The notes: generated by a model from the sequence alone, not told the origin. DNA of 64,000 bases from Asparagopsis taxiformis (GCA_030407315.1 JALQPE010000598.1:62001-126000), one strand, 5' to 3'. Positions 29,519 through 43,793 are shown, numbered from the stretch's first letter. Numbers and translations are program-made.

Positions 29519-32500
29519 ATGAAGCACAACATGGCGAGAAAGCACCGTCGCTCCGAGCGCAAATCTGTAACGCGTCAAAAGACCAACCTCGACGCGGAAG
29601 TCTTCGATGCGCTCCTCGAGGTGCAGGATGAAACCTTCCCTACACCTCTGGTCCCTCCACTGCCTTCCCCCGAACCGGCCGTGCAACACCGATCCATCGA
29701 CAACGCATTTCGTCGCGTCGTAGCCAACTCGCCACCGCCAGTACCCCCGTCCCAAGCCGTGACTATAAACTTGAACAATTCGCATGAATGGCCCGCGTTG
29801 GGTGTGCCCACACCGCCGCCGCCGCTGCATCCAGATCCGTCCGTTGTGTCCGCCGCGATGAACCACGGTACTTCGCGACTCGATACTGTCCGATTACTCG
29901 TGCTCGGTTCGCCTGGGCGCGGGAAAACGACAACTATCTCCAGTTTGAGACGCAGGGAGTTTGTTGAAAAAAGGTCGTCGACGCGTTGCGTGGAATTGAA
30001 TGTGTGCTATGTTGTTCCAGGGCGTCCGACCATTGACGAGCAGCTGCAAAATACACTTAGACATCGTGATACTTTCAAAACGCGTTTCAGAAATTTTCTG
30101 AGAGAACTTCGAAAGCGTCCGATTACTTCACCGGGTATACGCAGACACTCCTCCGATCCAAATATTTCGCAGATGATCGGACTGGACAATATTTCCAATG
30201 TCACCCAGGATGATCTGCATAATAGTGTTATGGAAAAGGCGAGCGCTTCGGATGAATTTTCAGTACAGTCGATTCCAGAAGCTTGTGTTACTCTGCGTGT
30301 TTGGGATTTCGGTGGACAACGCGAGTACGAAGCTGCGCATGAGCTTTTTATTTCCCCGCGCTCCATTTTATTGTTTGTTTTCAATTTGGGCAACTTTATT
30401 GATAATGAAACGAAAGAAAAAGAAGTTGCAGAGCTTTCACGATGGCTACTCAATGCGTTTGCGTTAACAACGAACTATCAAGAGGATTGCATACCACCAA
30501 TATTGATTCTAGGAACTCATCGGGATGCATGCGAATCATCCATGGAAGTGGCACAACATTTCAGCGAGCTGCGAATGATGCTTTTGAAGAAATTACCGCC
30601 ACGCCTATGTGATGAATGGGAGCTTGATTCGGTAAAAATGCTCGCGATCGAGAATCGAACTGCTGTTAAAGATATCAAGCACTCTGGGTTGGAAAGTCTG
30701 GAAAACCAATTGAAATTGTATGCATTGAAAGTTATTGAGGAAAGTGAACAAATCCCGCTGCGGTGGCTTGCTTTTCTAGAGGAATTAAAGTCTGAGAACA
30801 AGAAGACAGGAAGTTTATTCATAGAACAGGACACAACAGAGGAAATGATGAAGGGCTTTAGATTTCCGCTTTATGGCGTGAATCAGAATGAAGAGTTGAA
30901 AAACTTTCTTCTATACTTTCGTGATCTCGGCGAATTGATTCTTTTCGCCAGAGAAGGCCAAATTTGTGAGGATGATGAATCAGGAACAATATTTTCAGAA
31001 TCTGCTCTTTCCGTTTCGCAAAGTCAGTACTGTGTGTTTCCAGAGCCAGAAAAGATTCTTGAGGCACTCGCTGTGATAATCGCACCCCCAAGTATTCGCT
31101 GTGAAGGTCTGAGATATGGAAGCCACATAGACCTTGTCACTCGGGGACATTTGGATATGGATATATTGAAGATTAAGTGGGGAGGTATGGCTGGTCTACA
31201 GAGCGAGCATGAACGTGAAGTTCTGGTCAATCTATTGATTGCAATGGACATATTTGTGAAATTGGAAGGCAAATGTCTAGCAGTGCCAGCGCTTATAAAG
31301 TGTGGGTGGGAAGACTGGAGCTGGCTGAAAGGGAGCGGAAGAAAGCGGGAATTATCAGCGATAACAAAATTGGAGGACGTTGTTCCTATCGGACTAATCG
31401 GCACGCTTATTGCGCGTTTGCATCGAACAATCGGGCAGAAGGGGACCAAAATCCACTGCGTCCGCTCCAATGCCGTGTTGTTATCTATCCCGACACAAAA
31501 GCCCGGGAAGCAGTTGAAACAACTGTTCGCTGGGTTTGATTTCAGCAACAGATCGCTACATTGGACGGTGCGCGCTGATAAGTATGATTTCGAATTACTG
31601 GCGTTGAGTCTACGTGCATTCGATGAACATGTACGTTATCGTCTGGGAGAAAAACGAAAGCAACTGAAATATGAGCATTTCTTTTCGGTGAAATGCCCAA
31701 AGGAATGCAGCGAGACGGACGAAACTGTATTGCTCAAGATGCCGCCTCTCGAACAGATTGTGGAGTGCGTAAGCAGAGAGAGACTGCCTGAGAAATGGGC
31801 ACGATTGTTTGCTGAACAAAAATCGGTACTGTCCAAGATATCAGATATTTGTGAGGAGGATGTATGCCAGAATGCAGAGTGCTTGCACATGATAAGTCTC
31901 AAGGATGGATTGAGCGTAAGCACGGTGTCTGAGGCGCCTGGACCTGGTAGTAGACAGGAAGAGAAGTATAAGGTGTTCCTGAGTCATGCGGGAGAGGACA
32001 AGGACCTTGCAGTGATGTTGAAGGAAGAATTGGACCGACGTGGACTACATACATTTGTGGATCGTCGTGGATTGCAAGGGAGTCGAGTGAAGGCGTCTAG
32101 ACGAATCAAAAGTGTTCTACGCACGACATGTATTGGGGTATTCCTACTTTCGCCAGAATTTTTCGGCAAGCGGTGGCCGATGTTCGAGCTTCGAGAATTT
32201 CTGAAGCGCAAATTGGGCGGTGGTGATGATGGACGGCATGTGTTATTGTTCCCGATATTTCACAGGTTGACGTATTGCGAGGCGAGTGACAACGAGTTGT
32301 ACAAGAAGAAACATATTGCATTGTTTGGATTGCATGGGTTCTTTGATCCGAGTCGACAGCAAGAGTGTTCGACGACGGATGCGCTTGGTGCGTTTAAGGA
32401 GGTGTGCAAATATAGTGGGTTGGAACAGAAGAACTGGGACATGCATTTGATGGCGATTTGGAGGAACCCGTGGGTTTATCTGTGGACGCTGTTAGTGCGC

Positions 32501-32671
32501 GTGATCAAATATATATTTGGCGTTGAACGCGATTCGCTGTGGCTTTTCGGTGTTACGAATCAGCAGTTTGTCGAGACTGCCGCGGATCGCATCCACCAAG
32601 CGTATCAGAAGCCGATCGACTGTGATGGCAGTGGCCAAAGCGATGAGGAGGAGGACGCTTGTTTTCATTAA
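29519..32671 (+). CDS. Roc-COR GTPase with C-terminal TIR domain
   Basis: The first ATG is at 29519 (1,050 aa, intronless). The N-terminus (about 1-120) is basic, then Pro-rich. The Roc GTPase domain follows: P-loop GSPGRGKT (about 130-137), switch II WDFGGQREY (about 262-270), and the base-specificity motif GTHRD (about 332-336). A long insert separates the P-loop from switch II. A COR-like region (about 405-700) contains FRDLGELILF and a winged-helix-like stretch. The C-terminal TIR domain (about 816-953) starts YKVFLSHAGEDKD, then GLQGSRV and GVFLLSPEFFGKRWPMFEL. The Glu at about 890 (codon 32186-32188) aligns with the catalytic Glu of NADase TIRs. A hydrophobic stretch follows at about 984-1000. 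No LRR or kinase domain is present. It is probably a danger- or pathogen-sensing switch. Confidence 0.88.
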   Translation: MKHNMARKHRRSERKSVTRQKTNLDAEVFDALLEVQDETFPTPLVPPLPSPEPAVQHRSIDNAFRRVVANSPPPVPPSQAVTINLNNSHEWPALGVPTPPPPLHPDPSVVSAAMNHGTSRLDTVRLLVLGSPGRGKTTTISSLRRREFVEKRSSTRCVELNVCYVVPGRPTIDEQLQNTLRHRDTFKTRFRNFLRELRKRPITSPGIRRHSSDPNISQMIGLDNISNVTQDDLHNSVMEKASASDEFSVQSIPEACVTLRVWDFGGQREYEAAHELFISPRSILLFVFNLGNFIDNETKEKEVAELSRWLLNAFALTTNYQEDCIPPILILGTHRDACESSMEVAQHFSELRMMLLKKLPPRLCDEWELDSVKMLAIENRTAVKDIKHSGLESLENQLKLYALKVIEESEQIPLRWLAFLEELKSENKKTGSLFIEQDTTEEMMKGFRFPLYGVNQNEELKNFLLYFRDLGELILFAREGQICEDDESGTIFSESALSVSQSQYCVFPEPEKILEALAVIIAPPSIRCEGLRYGSHIDLVTRGHLDMDILKIKWGGMAGLQSEHEREVLVNLLIAMDIFVKLEGKCLAVPALIKCGWEDWSWLKGSGRKRELSAITKLEDVVPIGLIGTLIARLHRTIGQKGTKIHCVRSNAVLLSIPTQKPGKQLKQLFAGFDFSNRSLHWTVRADKYDFELLALSLRAFDEHVRYRLGEKRKQLKYEHFFSVKCPKECSETDETVLLKMPPLEQIVECVSRERLPEKWARLFAEQKSVLSKISDICEEDVCQNAECLHMISLKDGLSVSTVSEAPGPGSRQEEKYKVFLSHAGEDKDLAVMLKEELDRRGLHTFVDRRGLQGSRVKASRRIKSVLRTTCIGVFLLSPEFFGKRWPMFELREFLKRKLGGGDDGRHVLLFPIFHRLTYCEASDNELYKKKHIALFGLHGFFDPSRQQECSTTDALGAFKEVCKYSGLEQKNWDMHLMAIWRNPWVYLWTLLVRVIKYIFGVERDSLWLFGVTNQQFVETAADRIHQAYQKPIDCDGSGQSDEEEDACFH

Positions 32672-32840
32672 TGTTGAAAATATTTTATAAATTAGTGATC
32701 AGCAGCCAATGGCAAACGTTGAAGCGTACAATTGCAAATGACGTAGAGCACGATGCACGCAAAGCAACTATGTCATTTACGTGTCACAAACGCGTACAAC
32801 TAGTCTGGAAGGCTCAGCAATCTGTGCGGCACCAATTAAT

Positions 32841-33269
32841 CTACGCATAGATGGCAGCTGCAAAGAACGCCGCAGCCACAAGCGAAGCGAGCGCCAGCGC
32901 GCCGGCCGGCACAAACTTGTTGGTCTTGTACAATCGAATGGCAAACACCAGTGTAAGCGCGACGGCAGTGCCGAGTGCGATTGGCAAACTGTCCTTGACG
33001 TATGCGGCTGCGAGGACGATACCAGCGGCGACACCGGAGATGAGACTGGGCTTGGACGATGAACGAAGGAAAGCACCGATACCACCAGCGGAAATGACCA
33101 CACCGTAAACAGCAATCGCACTACGCGCCGTTTCCGGCGACACAATAGCCATGCGCGCGACGCGTCGGTGCTGCACTGTGCGCGTCGGCAGCGCTGGTTT
33201 AAGCGCGAGCGTACTGCGCGATGCGGAAAGCGGCGCAAAGAACGGGGTGACAAACGCTGTGCGGCACAT
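32841..33269 (-). CDS. TMEM14/FAX-type plastid membrane protein
   Basis: The ATG at 33269 gives 142 aa with the leader MCRTAFVTPFFAPLSASRS and an Arg-rich end, a plastid transit peptide. The mature part has four hydrophobic helices with the Gly-rich pattern of TMEM14: YGVVISAGGIGAFLRSSSKP, then SLISGVAAGIVLAAAYV, ALGTAVALTLVFAIRLYKT, and KFVPAGALALASLVAAAFF. In plants the plastid members are FAX proteins of the inner envelope that export fatty acids for lipid assembly in the ER. The length and four-helix layout are normal. Fatty-acid export is the likely role, by family membership. Confidence 0.87.
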   Translation of the reverse strand: MCRTAFVTPFFAPLSASRSTLALKPALPTRTVQHRRVARMAIVSPETARSAIAVYGVVISAGGIGAFLRSSSKPSLISGVAAGIVLAAAYVKDSLPIALGTAVALTLVFAIRLYKTNKFVPAGALALASLVAAAFFAAAIYA

Positions 33270-33725
33270 GTTGCAATGAGTGAGACGGATCGATGGATGG
33301 ATCGCGACGGGACGGGACGGGATGGGATGGGATGCTCGCGACGATGGGAGATTAAGATGCCAGCAGTGTAGACGGGGCATATAGACGGACCGATCGGAGC
33401 TGAGACGGGTGTCAAATCAAAGGTGCTGTAAATGGACGCCGTATGGCAGCTGGAGGGCGCGTCGCGCGAAATTGAAAGCTGCGCTGGACATGGGGAAAAA
33501 ATAAAAAAAGGGCGCGCTCGCTTTCAACGCTGCCAAATGAGACAAGTGCTCGCTTTGCAAAGGTCCAAACGCACTACACAACGCTTACGCTGCCGCCATC
33601 TGTCCGTCGACACCCGCTCACCAACCACTCTCTTGTCCCCGTCCTGCCTCCTTGTCGTATCGCATCGTATCACATAGGCCCTTCCCTTACCTTCTCCTCT
33701 CTCCCATCCATTGCACACTCCCGCC
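33270..33725. promoter_or_regulatory. Divergent intergenic region, FAX and NF-YC
   Basis: 456 bp between divergent starts. It contains the GGGAC/GGGAT repeat in the FAX leader and a pyrimidine-rich leader before NF-YC. No gene is seen. Confidence 0.4.
33292..33334. repeat. Short tandem repeat (GGGAC)n(GGGAT)n in the FAX leader
   Basis: A GATGGATGG tetranucleotide run is followed by GGGAC units changing to GGGAT units. It lies 23-65 bp upstream of the FAX start. In the mRNA sense it reads CATCCC/CGTCCC. Confidence 0.8.
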
Positions 33726-34568
33726 ATGGCGGAAGAAAACCAAGCTGCTGCAGCGACTGCACCTGCCGCCCCCGCCGCACCTGCACCCGCCCCCGCCGCT
33801 CCCGTGCCCTCCCAAGTCGCCCCGCCCTACGCCTCCCAGATGGCCGCCCAGACCCAGATCATGCAGCAGCAGACCCGTCAGGCACAGCTCCAGCAGCAAC
33901 AGAATCTCCACGAGCTCAACGCAAAGCTCTCCCAGTTCTGGATCGAACAAATGGCAGAGGTGCAGCAGGCGACCGATTTCAAGAACCACTTGCTCCCCCT
34001 CGCACGCATCAAGAAGATTATGAAGTCGGACGAAGACGTTCGCATGATTTCCGCAGAGGCACCCGTCCTCTTCGCTAAAGCTTGCGAAATGTTCATCCTC
34101 GAGCTCACCCATCGCGCATGGGCACAAACAGAGGAGGCAAAGCGTCGTACATTGCAGCGTTCCGATATTTCCGCCGCAATTCAAAAGACTGACATTTTCG
34201 ACTTTCTCATCGACATTGTCCCGCGCGATGACCCCAAGAAGGAAGACGCTCGTCCCGTTGCAGGCGCCGTTGACCAATCTCAAATGCAGTATTATACAAT
34301 GGCAAACATGTCCCCAGCCGCATACGCAATGCCGCCCCAAATGAACCCCAGCGCCACAGACACTTCCGCTGCAATGATGTACGCCCCCAATCCGCAACAG
34401 GTCTACGCTTCGTCAACCGGTTACGCAAATGCCATGGGCTATCAACCCGCCATGGTCAATCCGCAGTATATGCGCATGCAACAGCCAGTCGTCTATGCGC
34501 CCCCAGGCTATCAGACCCAATATCTCACTGGTTCCACACCGCAAGAACAACAGCCCCCTTCCTCTTGA
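33726..34568 (+). CDS. NF-YC (HAP5) CCAAT-binding transcription factor subunit
   Basis: The first ATG at 33726 gives 280 aa. An Ala/Pro-rich and then Gln-rich N-terminus (about 1-75) precedes a histone-fold domain (about 80-170). That domain has LSQFWIEQMAEVQQATDFKN, LPLARIKKIMKSDEDVRMIS, EAPVLFAKACEMFILELTHRAW, RTLQRSDISAAIQKTDIFDF and LIDIVPRDD. It is nearly identical to NF-YC across eukaryotes and distinguishes it from the Pol epsilon/CHRAC subunits. The C-terminal 100 residues are rich in Met, Gln, Tyr and Pro, typical of an activation region. It pairs with NF-YB and NF-YA to bind CCAAT promoters. Confidence 0.95.
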   Translation: MAEENQAAAATAPAAPAAPAPAPAAPVPSQVAPPYASQMAAQTQIMQQQTRQAQLQQQQNLHELNAKLSQFWIEQMAEVQQATDFKNHLLPLARIKKIMKSDEDVRMISAEAPVLFAKACEMFILELTHRAWAQTEEAKRRTLQRSDISAAIQKTDIFDFLIDIVPRDDPKKEDARPVAGAVDQSQMQYYTMANMSPAAYAMPPQMNPSATDTSAAMMYAPNPQQVYASSTGYANAMGYQPAMVNPQYMRMQQPVVYAPPGYQTQYLTGSTPQEQQPPSS

Positions 34569-35431
34569 GTTGTCACATGCCATTTTCCTCGCTCACCACA
34601 TCAAGCTGCAAACCATGGCCCCCGCACATACTCTAACGCTGTACATGATGCCATACGCACAATCAGTCGCCGCGTTCGACCACCGCTCCGCCGCCACGCA
34701 GCTCGCATCGCCCAATCTTGATGTCAATGCAATACAGTTGCGTTCTTCATATTTGCCCCCCTCAACCCTGTACATCTTTCTGTTCTCAATATTACCCACG
34801 TATCCATCCACTGCACCTCCTCACATCTAAAAGCACTCAACCCCGACACGACCCCGTGCCTAATTTCAACTCTCCCTTTTTTTTCCATCCATCGGTAACT
34901 GAGCTTCTGCAGTCGGCCTTGCTGTTGTGTGCATGCGCGCTAAGGCCTCTGCCTCTTCCTGAGCACATTTTCTTAGTTGGGTGCATGTCTCTGAGGAGCC
35001 CGTAGCGATAAAGCGTCCCGATGCGCTAAACTATTCTGTGTGTGTAAACAAATCCACTAAACTGCAACCTGCGTTGCTCGCGTGTCGAACGCCAGCCATT
35101 TTCGAACTCACTTTCGATGCAAGTAGATGAGCAATGTCGCGTGTGAAGCATGCATGCGTTGTAACTTACTGTGATGAAGGACGGCTGTTCGTGGAAGATT
35201 TTACGTTTATAGCGGCATGGATTTCGGGGAACGAGGCGTTGAGGACGTGCGCGTACCAGTCATTGTCTACCAGCATACATTGATCAATAAACAGCGGCAA
35301 CCAAACATGACAGTGGTTTGTTCACTATGGCGTGGAGGTTGAGTGTTGGTTGCCCGCCCGTGGTGAATAAACTATCACATGCTAGTTTTTGATACACAGT
35401 CTAGTATCGAGTTTATTTCAATTCCACTGTT
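34569..35431. other. Convergent 3' intergenic region (863 bp)
   Basis: Between the stop codons of NF-YC and SF3B5. Several short ORFs are present, but none has a domain or good start context. No RNA gene or repeat was recognised. Confidence 0.45.
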
Positions 35432-35805
35432 CTACTCCTGCATGGACTGAATGTTTCGCTTTTTCGGCGGCTCGCCACACGGCCGATGCATGCGTTCCAG
35501 AAGGTTGAGTTTTGCACGACCAGCTGAAATTCCCTCCGCAATCGCAAAGTACTCAACCATGGAATGGTGGCCGAGATACGACGCTATGGAATCACGCTGA
35601 ATATTCGTGGCCAATTCACTGCAGATCGAAACGAGACGCATGGTGGGCGGTTAGTTTCAACGTCAGATCATCTTCCATCTGTCAGTAATGATTCTTGTTA
35701 CAATACTTACTGCTGCGTCGTTTCTGGATGACCTGTCCCGACGTATCGCGCTTGCAAATGTTCTAGCTGCGCGTAGACGCCGTTCTGCGGCGTGCTGGAC
35801 GACAT
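35432..35805 (-). CDS. SF3B5: SF3B5 (SF3b10), U2 snRNP splicing factor subunit, two exons
   Basis: Exon 1 is 35805-35711 and exon 2 is 35618-35432, with a 92-nt intron (GTAAGT...CTGCAG) splitting a His codon after its second base. The product is 93 aa, close to the 86 aa usual for the family. It has AQLEHLQARYVGTGHPETT, then ELATNIQRDSIASYLGH and VEYFAIAEGISAGRAKLNLLERM, then RPCGEPP, matching the family along its length. SF3B5 is a small helical subunit of the SF3b complex that helps U2 snRNP hold the branch site. It is one of only five intron-containing genes here. Confidence 0.93.
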
Positions 35806-35994
35806 GTGTGCAAGCGAACGGTTTGAAGCTCTACGCTGGAAATTGTAATGTGTGAGGAAAATGAGAAAATTTATCCGTCTTCCTGTCACGTCAAACACTC
35901 TTCTTTTACAGTGCCGACTAGACATATCTTCTACCCTTTGGGCATATAACAAAATTCATATGGCCAGAAACCTGAACAAACTCGCTACACTAGA

Positions 35995-37557
35995 TTACAC
36001 TCGACCGTAGAAAGAAACATACAGCGCAGAAGCTGATAACATGAACGCATTGCCCGCCGCACCCAGCAATCCACCGGACGGCAACGGTCCAATCTGTCCC
36101 TGTGAAGAGAGCACCGCAATCGGCACGGGGAATCTCTCCGAATACAACGTTCTATCCAAATCAGCATTGACCTTACCGTACAAATAAGCGCCACGCTCCG
36201 AGTCCACCAAAAGTAACGAACCCATCATCGCCATTCCATCCATCGCTCTCGACGACCCTTCCAATTGCAACTTTTCAAACAACGAAACCAGCTCTGCCCT
36301 CGCCGCTTCCTCATCCCTGATCTGAAACTGCACCCTACTCCCGAGTCGCACGTCACTGCCCTCAATCGTGAGCGACTTTGTGGCCTCATTAAAACCAATC
36401 ACCTTGCGAATGACCATGTCCGGCGGCTGCTGCACATCAGGTTCCGTTTTCTTAGCATCGGCTTCCAAACTGGACATGAGCGACAACTGAGCGACCTGCG
36501 CCACGCTGTCAATCTCGACGCCGAACAGCAGATACTGACGAGAATGCGCGCGGTCCTGCTCTGAAATAACTTCGTTTGAGGCCCACATGTCCAGCAGAAT
36601 CATCGGCGGCGCATTTGTCTTGGTCGCGGTATCAACCTCGCGAACTCTGGCGATTTCATTGCCGTCGCGTACCTCGGTCACCTCCATAATGGGCCCGACG
36701 CCACGGGCGCCCTGCGCGACACTGACGTCCATTTGAACGTCCGCGCTGGAGATGGCGATGCCGATTACACCGTCTGATACGTGTCCGTTGGTGTCGAACA
36801 GATAGATTTCGTGGAGCGGGTTGACGGCACCTGCTTGCGCGCCGAGTTTGGGCACGCCGGGATAGGCGAAATCCAGTCCGGAAAGTAGCTCTGCCATCTG
36901 GTCGAAATTTGGGTGCTGTAGAAGGAAGATTTGACTACTCTGTGGTAGAGATTCTGGCTCGGTGTCGTCGAAGGGGTCTTTCTGAAATGGCGGCGCCAAA
37001 CCCACAAATTCGTGCCATTGCTTCTGCTTCCAATCGATGTCAAACATGCTGGTTTCGTTGATGCAAAACGTTTGGATACTGGTGCCGGGTGGAAAATGGA
37101 CCAGCGCTACGATGACGGTCGGCTCATCGTCCGGGTTGGAATAATTGTTGGAGGAACATCCGAAGAAGATGGTTTCAGAAGCTAGAACTCTTCTCATTGC
37201 GAGTGCTTTTCTAGCAGTGGGTACTGCGCGTCGCATTTGATCATCGGTTGTATTCTCGGCTCGGGATTTGACAAAGAGAAATGCCACACTGGTCGTGACG
37301 TTACGACGTGACAGTGTGGCGGATGCACGCGTCACAGCTTCACGAACGGCATCGACGAGTTTGTACTCGTTGGACTCGCCGACAGCCCAGGTGAAAGATG
37401 TTGTCGCTGAAGGCGACTCACCGACGTCGGTGCACGACGTCGTGCAATGGCGGGACGTTGGTCGTTTGACTGCATAGTTGATGCGACGCGAATGCAGACA
37501 TTGTGGAGGACGAAGGGAGGGACGAAGAGGGATTGGGAATTGGAAAGCGGGATGCAT
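35995..37557 (-). CDS. FIST-domain protein, plastid-targeted
   Basis: The product is 520 aa. It begins MHPAFQFPIPLRPSLRPP followed by Arg/Ser-rich sequence, a red-algal plastid transit peptide. The FIST N domain (about 60-290) has WAVGESNEYKLVDAVREAV, SVAFLFVKS, a GCSSN motif and PKLGAQAG. The FIST C domain (about 330-515) has LGSRVQFQIRDEEAARAEL, SLLLVDSERGAYLYG and PIAVLSSQGQIGPL. FIST is a sensory ligand-binding module found in bacterial signalling proteins and in F-box proteins. Here it stands alone in a plastid protein. Ligand and partner are unknown. Divergent from the RNA polymerase III gene. Confidence 0.82.
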   Translation of the reverse strand: MHPAFQFPIPLRPSLRPPQCLHSRRINYAVKRPTSRHCTTSCTDVGESPSATTSFTWAVGESNEYKLVDAVREAVTRASATLSRRNVTTSVAFLFVKSRAENTTDDQMRRAVPTARKALAMRRVLASETIFFGCSSNNYSNPDDEPTVIVALVHFPPGTSIQTFCINETSMFDIDWKQKQWHEFVGLAPPFQKDPFDDTEPESLPQSSQIFLLQHPNFDQMAELLSGLDFAYPGVPKLGAQAGAVNPLHEIYLFDTNGHVSDGVIGIAISSADVQMDVSVAQGARGVGPIMEVTEVRDGNEIARVREVDTATKTNAPPMILLDMWASNEVISEQDRAHSRQYLLFGVEIDSVAQVAQLSLMSSLEADAKKTEPDVQQPPDMVIRKVIGFNEATKSLTIEGSDVRLGSRVQFQIRDEEAARAELVSLFEKLQLEGSSRAMDGMAMMGSLLLVDSERGAYLYGKVNADLDRTLYSERFPVPIAVLSSQGQIGPLPSGGLLGAAGNAFMLSASALYVSFYGRV

Positions 37558-37913
37558 CTGAGATATGTTACGAGATTGTAGACGAGCGGCAGGGGCATCT
37601 GCTGCCTATCCTGTCGTGTCCAGTCGGCTGCTAAGATGCACCGATTTCTGTGGTGGGAGGCGGGCCTCACCAGATGAATCATATACAGTTGATATTCTAG
37701 ACGCCAATTGGGTGTTTCTTCGCAATATGCAAATTTTTACAATTTTCACAGTTATTGATCCCAAAGTGATTCTTTTCGTTTCGTACAATTCGCTACCTCG
37801 CAGGCCTCGAACAACGAAGCATAGAACGACGGTCGTTCGAAGAGATTCAACTCTTTACGAGCACTACGACCTCATGTAAAATTCTCTACAGCCGTTCCAA
37901 CATCACTCCCAAA
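37558..37913. promoter_or_regulatory. Divergent intergenic region, FIST protein and RPC1
   Basis: 356 bp between divergent start codons. No recognised motif beyond the presumed promoters. Confidence 0.4.
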
Positions 37914-42375
<4,462 letters not shown>

Positions 42376-42656
42376 GGGTAGGATACAGTGGGGTCGTTGT
42401 ATAAAGCGAATGTACTTTACAAGCAGGGGGAGGGAGTGTTATTACGCAATGCACTATCGTAAAAATGAGTGATACATGAGTTACTGTGTACCGGATTGGG
42501 TGTTGTACTGGCATTGCAGCAATGAGAAACTGGCTTTACCAAACGCTCACACTTCCGCAATGTAGGCAAACCCGGCATGTAGCTACAACATTTTGCAGTC
42601 GAATGCACACGACGACAAGCGCCAGTGACAAAATAAAATACGCAAACGATGGGAAA

Positions 42657-43793
42657 TCAATGTTCAAGCGCTGTACCATTTCCATTGAGATCAGCAACAG
42701 GCTTGAGTCCAAGCGTCTTATGAATGCTTGGAGAGCCCAAAACAAGTGTGACAACGACATTGTAATCCTCAGTGATAGCCATGTCGAGAATTCTCTCCCC
42801 AAATTCATCAGTAGCCACACCGCCTGCTTGCTCCACGACAAAAGCGAGCGAAGCGGCCTCGCACATGAGGTGCACATTTGCAGCAACGACAAGGCCACCC
42901 GTTTGCACGAGCTGATGAACATCACCTACCAGACAGCCTGTTGTGAAGATCGAGCTGCACATGCGGTCCACGAGGGTGTTGAGGGCGGCAGCGATCGGGG
43001 TTGGTTTACGAAGCAAACAACGATCGGTATAGATCGTGGAGGGGTTTTCCGGAATTGATAAACGCATTGCAGGTTGCAGAAAGTACTGAAGCGCGACTGG
43101 ATGCAAGACAAACGAATAGACACCATGGCCCATTGTGTAATGCAGGGTCGTTGCACTCGAATAGGATGCGTATCCCGCAGCGACCTGGTCGGAGAGCTTT
43201 TGACGAAGATCCATACCGCGACCGGGGAGCGAGGTGGAGGAACGGCGTTTGTAGACGGAGAAGATCATGCCTGAAACGGGGTTTTGGTCCGAGCCGATAT
43301 CGTCCTCGTCCAATGGAGAGATGCAGATGACATAGTTGCCGTGCAACACGGTGTCGTTGAATGTGAGGGGCTGATCGACGCCTTTGGCGAGGATGATGCA
43401 GCAGTACCCATCAGCGGCGAGTAGTTTGTACAACTGCATGATAGTCTGCTCGGGAGTCTGGTTGGCGACAGCGGACGCGGCCGAGGCGGAGGTACGGGTG
43501 AAGGTGGCAATGTCATCGAGGAGTCGAACGAGCTCGCCGGTGTAGTCGACGGGATGTCTGGCGAATGTACGACGCACGTGGGAGAGGAAGACGGTGGCAG
43601 CTTTATTGATATCCGAGGTGAGACGGAGGCCCATCGGACTGGCGGGGGACACGATTTCCATTTTGGCGGCAGCCATGGCGGCAGAGGGAGGGGTGTTGGT
43701 AAGCTTCTGACGCTTGGGGGAGGCGGCTGCTAGGGCGGTGAGGGATCGCGCTGTAGGGGTGAGAAGAGGGAAGGGACGCGCTTGTTGGGTCAT
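42657..43793 (-). CDS. FBPase-fold protein, probably catalytically inactive
   Basis: The product is 378 aa. The C-terminal half aligns well with fructose-1,6-bisphosphatase: TTGCLVGDVHQLV (about 284-296) for the GSMVADVHR region, CEAASLAFVVEQAGG (about 311-325) for YECNPMAYVMEKAGG, and VLGSP. The Glu expected as a metal ligand is kept in CEAAS. In the N-terminal half the metal motif DPLDGSSNID is replaced by SPLDEDDIGSD (about 159-169), so one Asp is Ser and Gly-Ser are lost. The SEE motif is not visible, with LAKGVDQP in its place. The leader MTQQARPFPLLTPTARS could target the plastid. It looks like a regulatory or structural pseudoenzyme. Confidence 0.8.
   Translation of the reverse strand: MTQQARPFPLLTPTARSLTALAAASPKRQKLTNTPPSAAMAAAKMEIVSPASPMGLRLTSDINKAATVFLSHVRRTFARHPVDYTGELVRLLDDIATFTRTSASAASAVANQTPEQTIMQLYKLLAADGYCCIILAKGVDQPLTFNDTVLHGNYVICISPLDEDDIGSDQNPVSGMIFSVYKRRSSTSLPGRGMDLRQKLSDQVAAGYASYSSATTLHYTMGHGVYSFVLHPVALQYFLQPAMRLSIPENPSTIYTDRCLLRKPTPIAAALNTLVDRMCSSIFTTGCLVGDVHQLVQTGGLVVAANVHLMCEAASLAFVVEQAGGVATDEFGERILDMAITEDYNVVVTLVLGSPSIHKTLGLKPVADLNGNGTALEH

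Noticed and set aside
33687..34397. 236-codon minus-strand ORF opposite NF-YC
   Set aside because: Shadow of the NF-YC coding strand. Its Gly/Leu/Cys/His-rich composition comes from reversed Ala/Pro/Gln codons.
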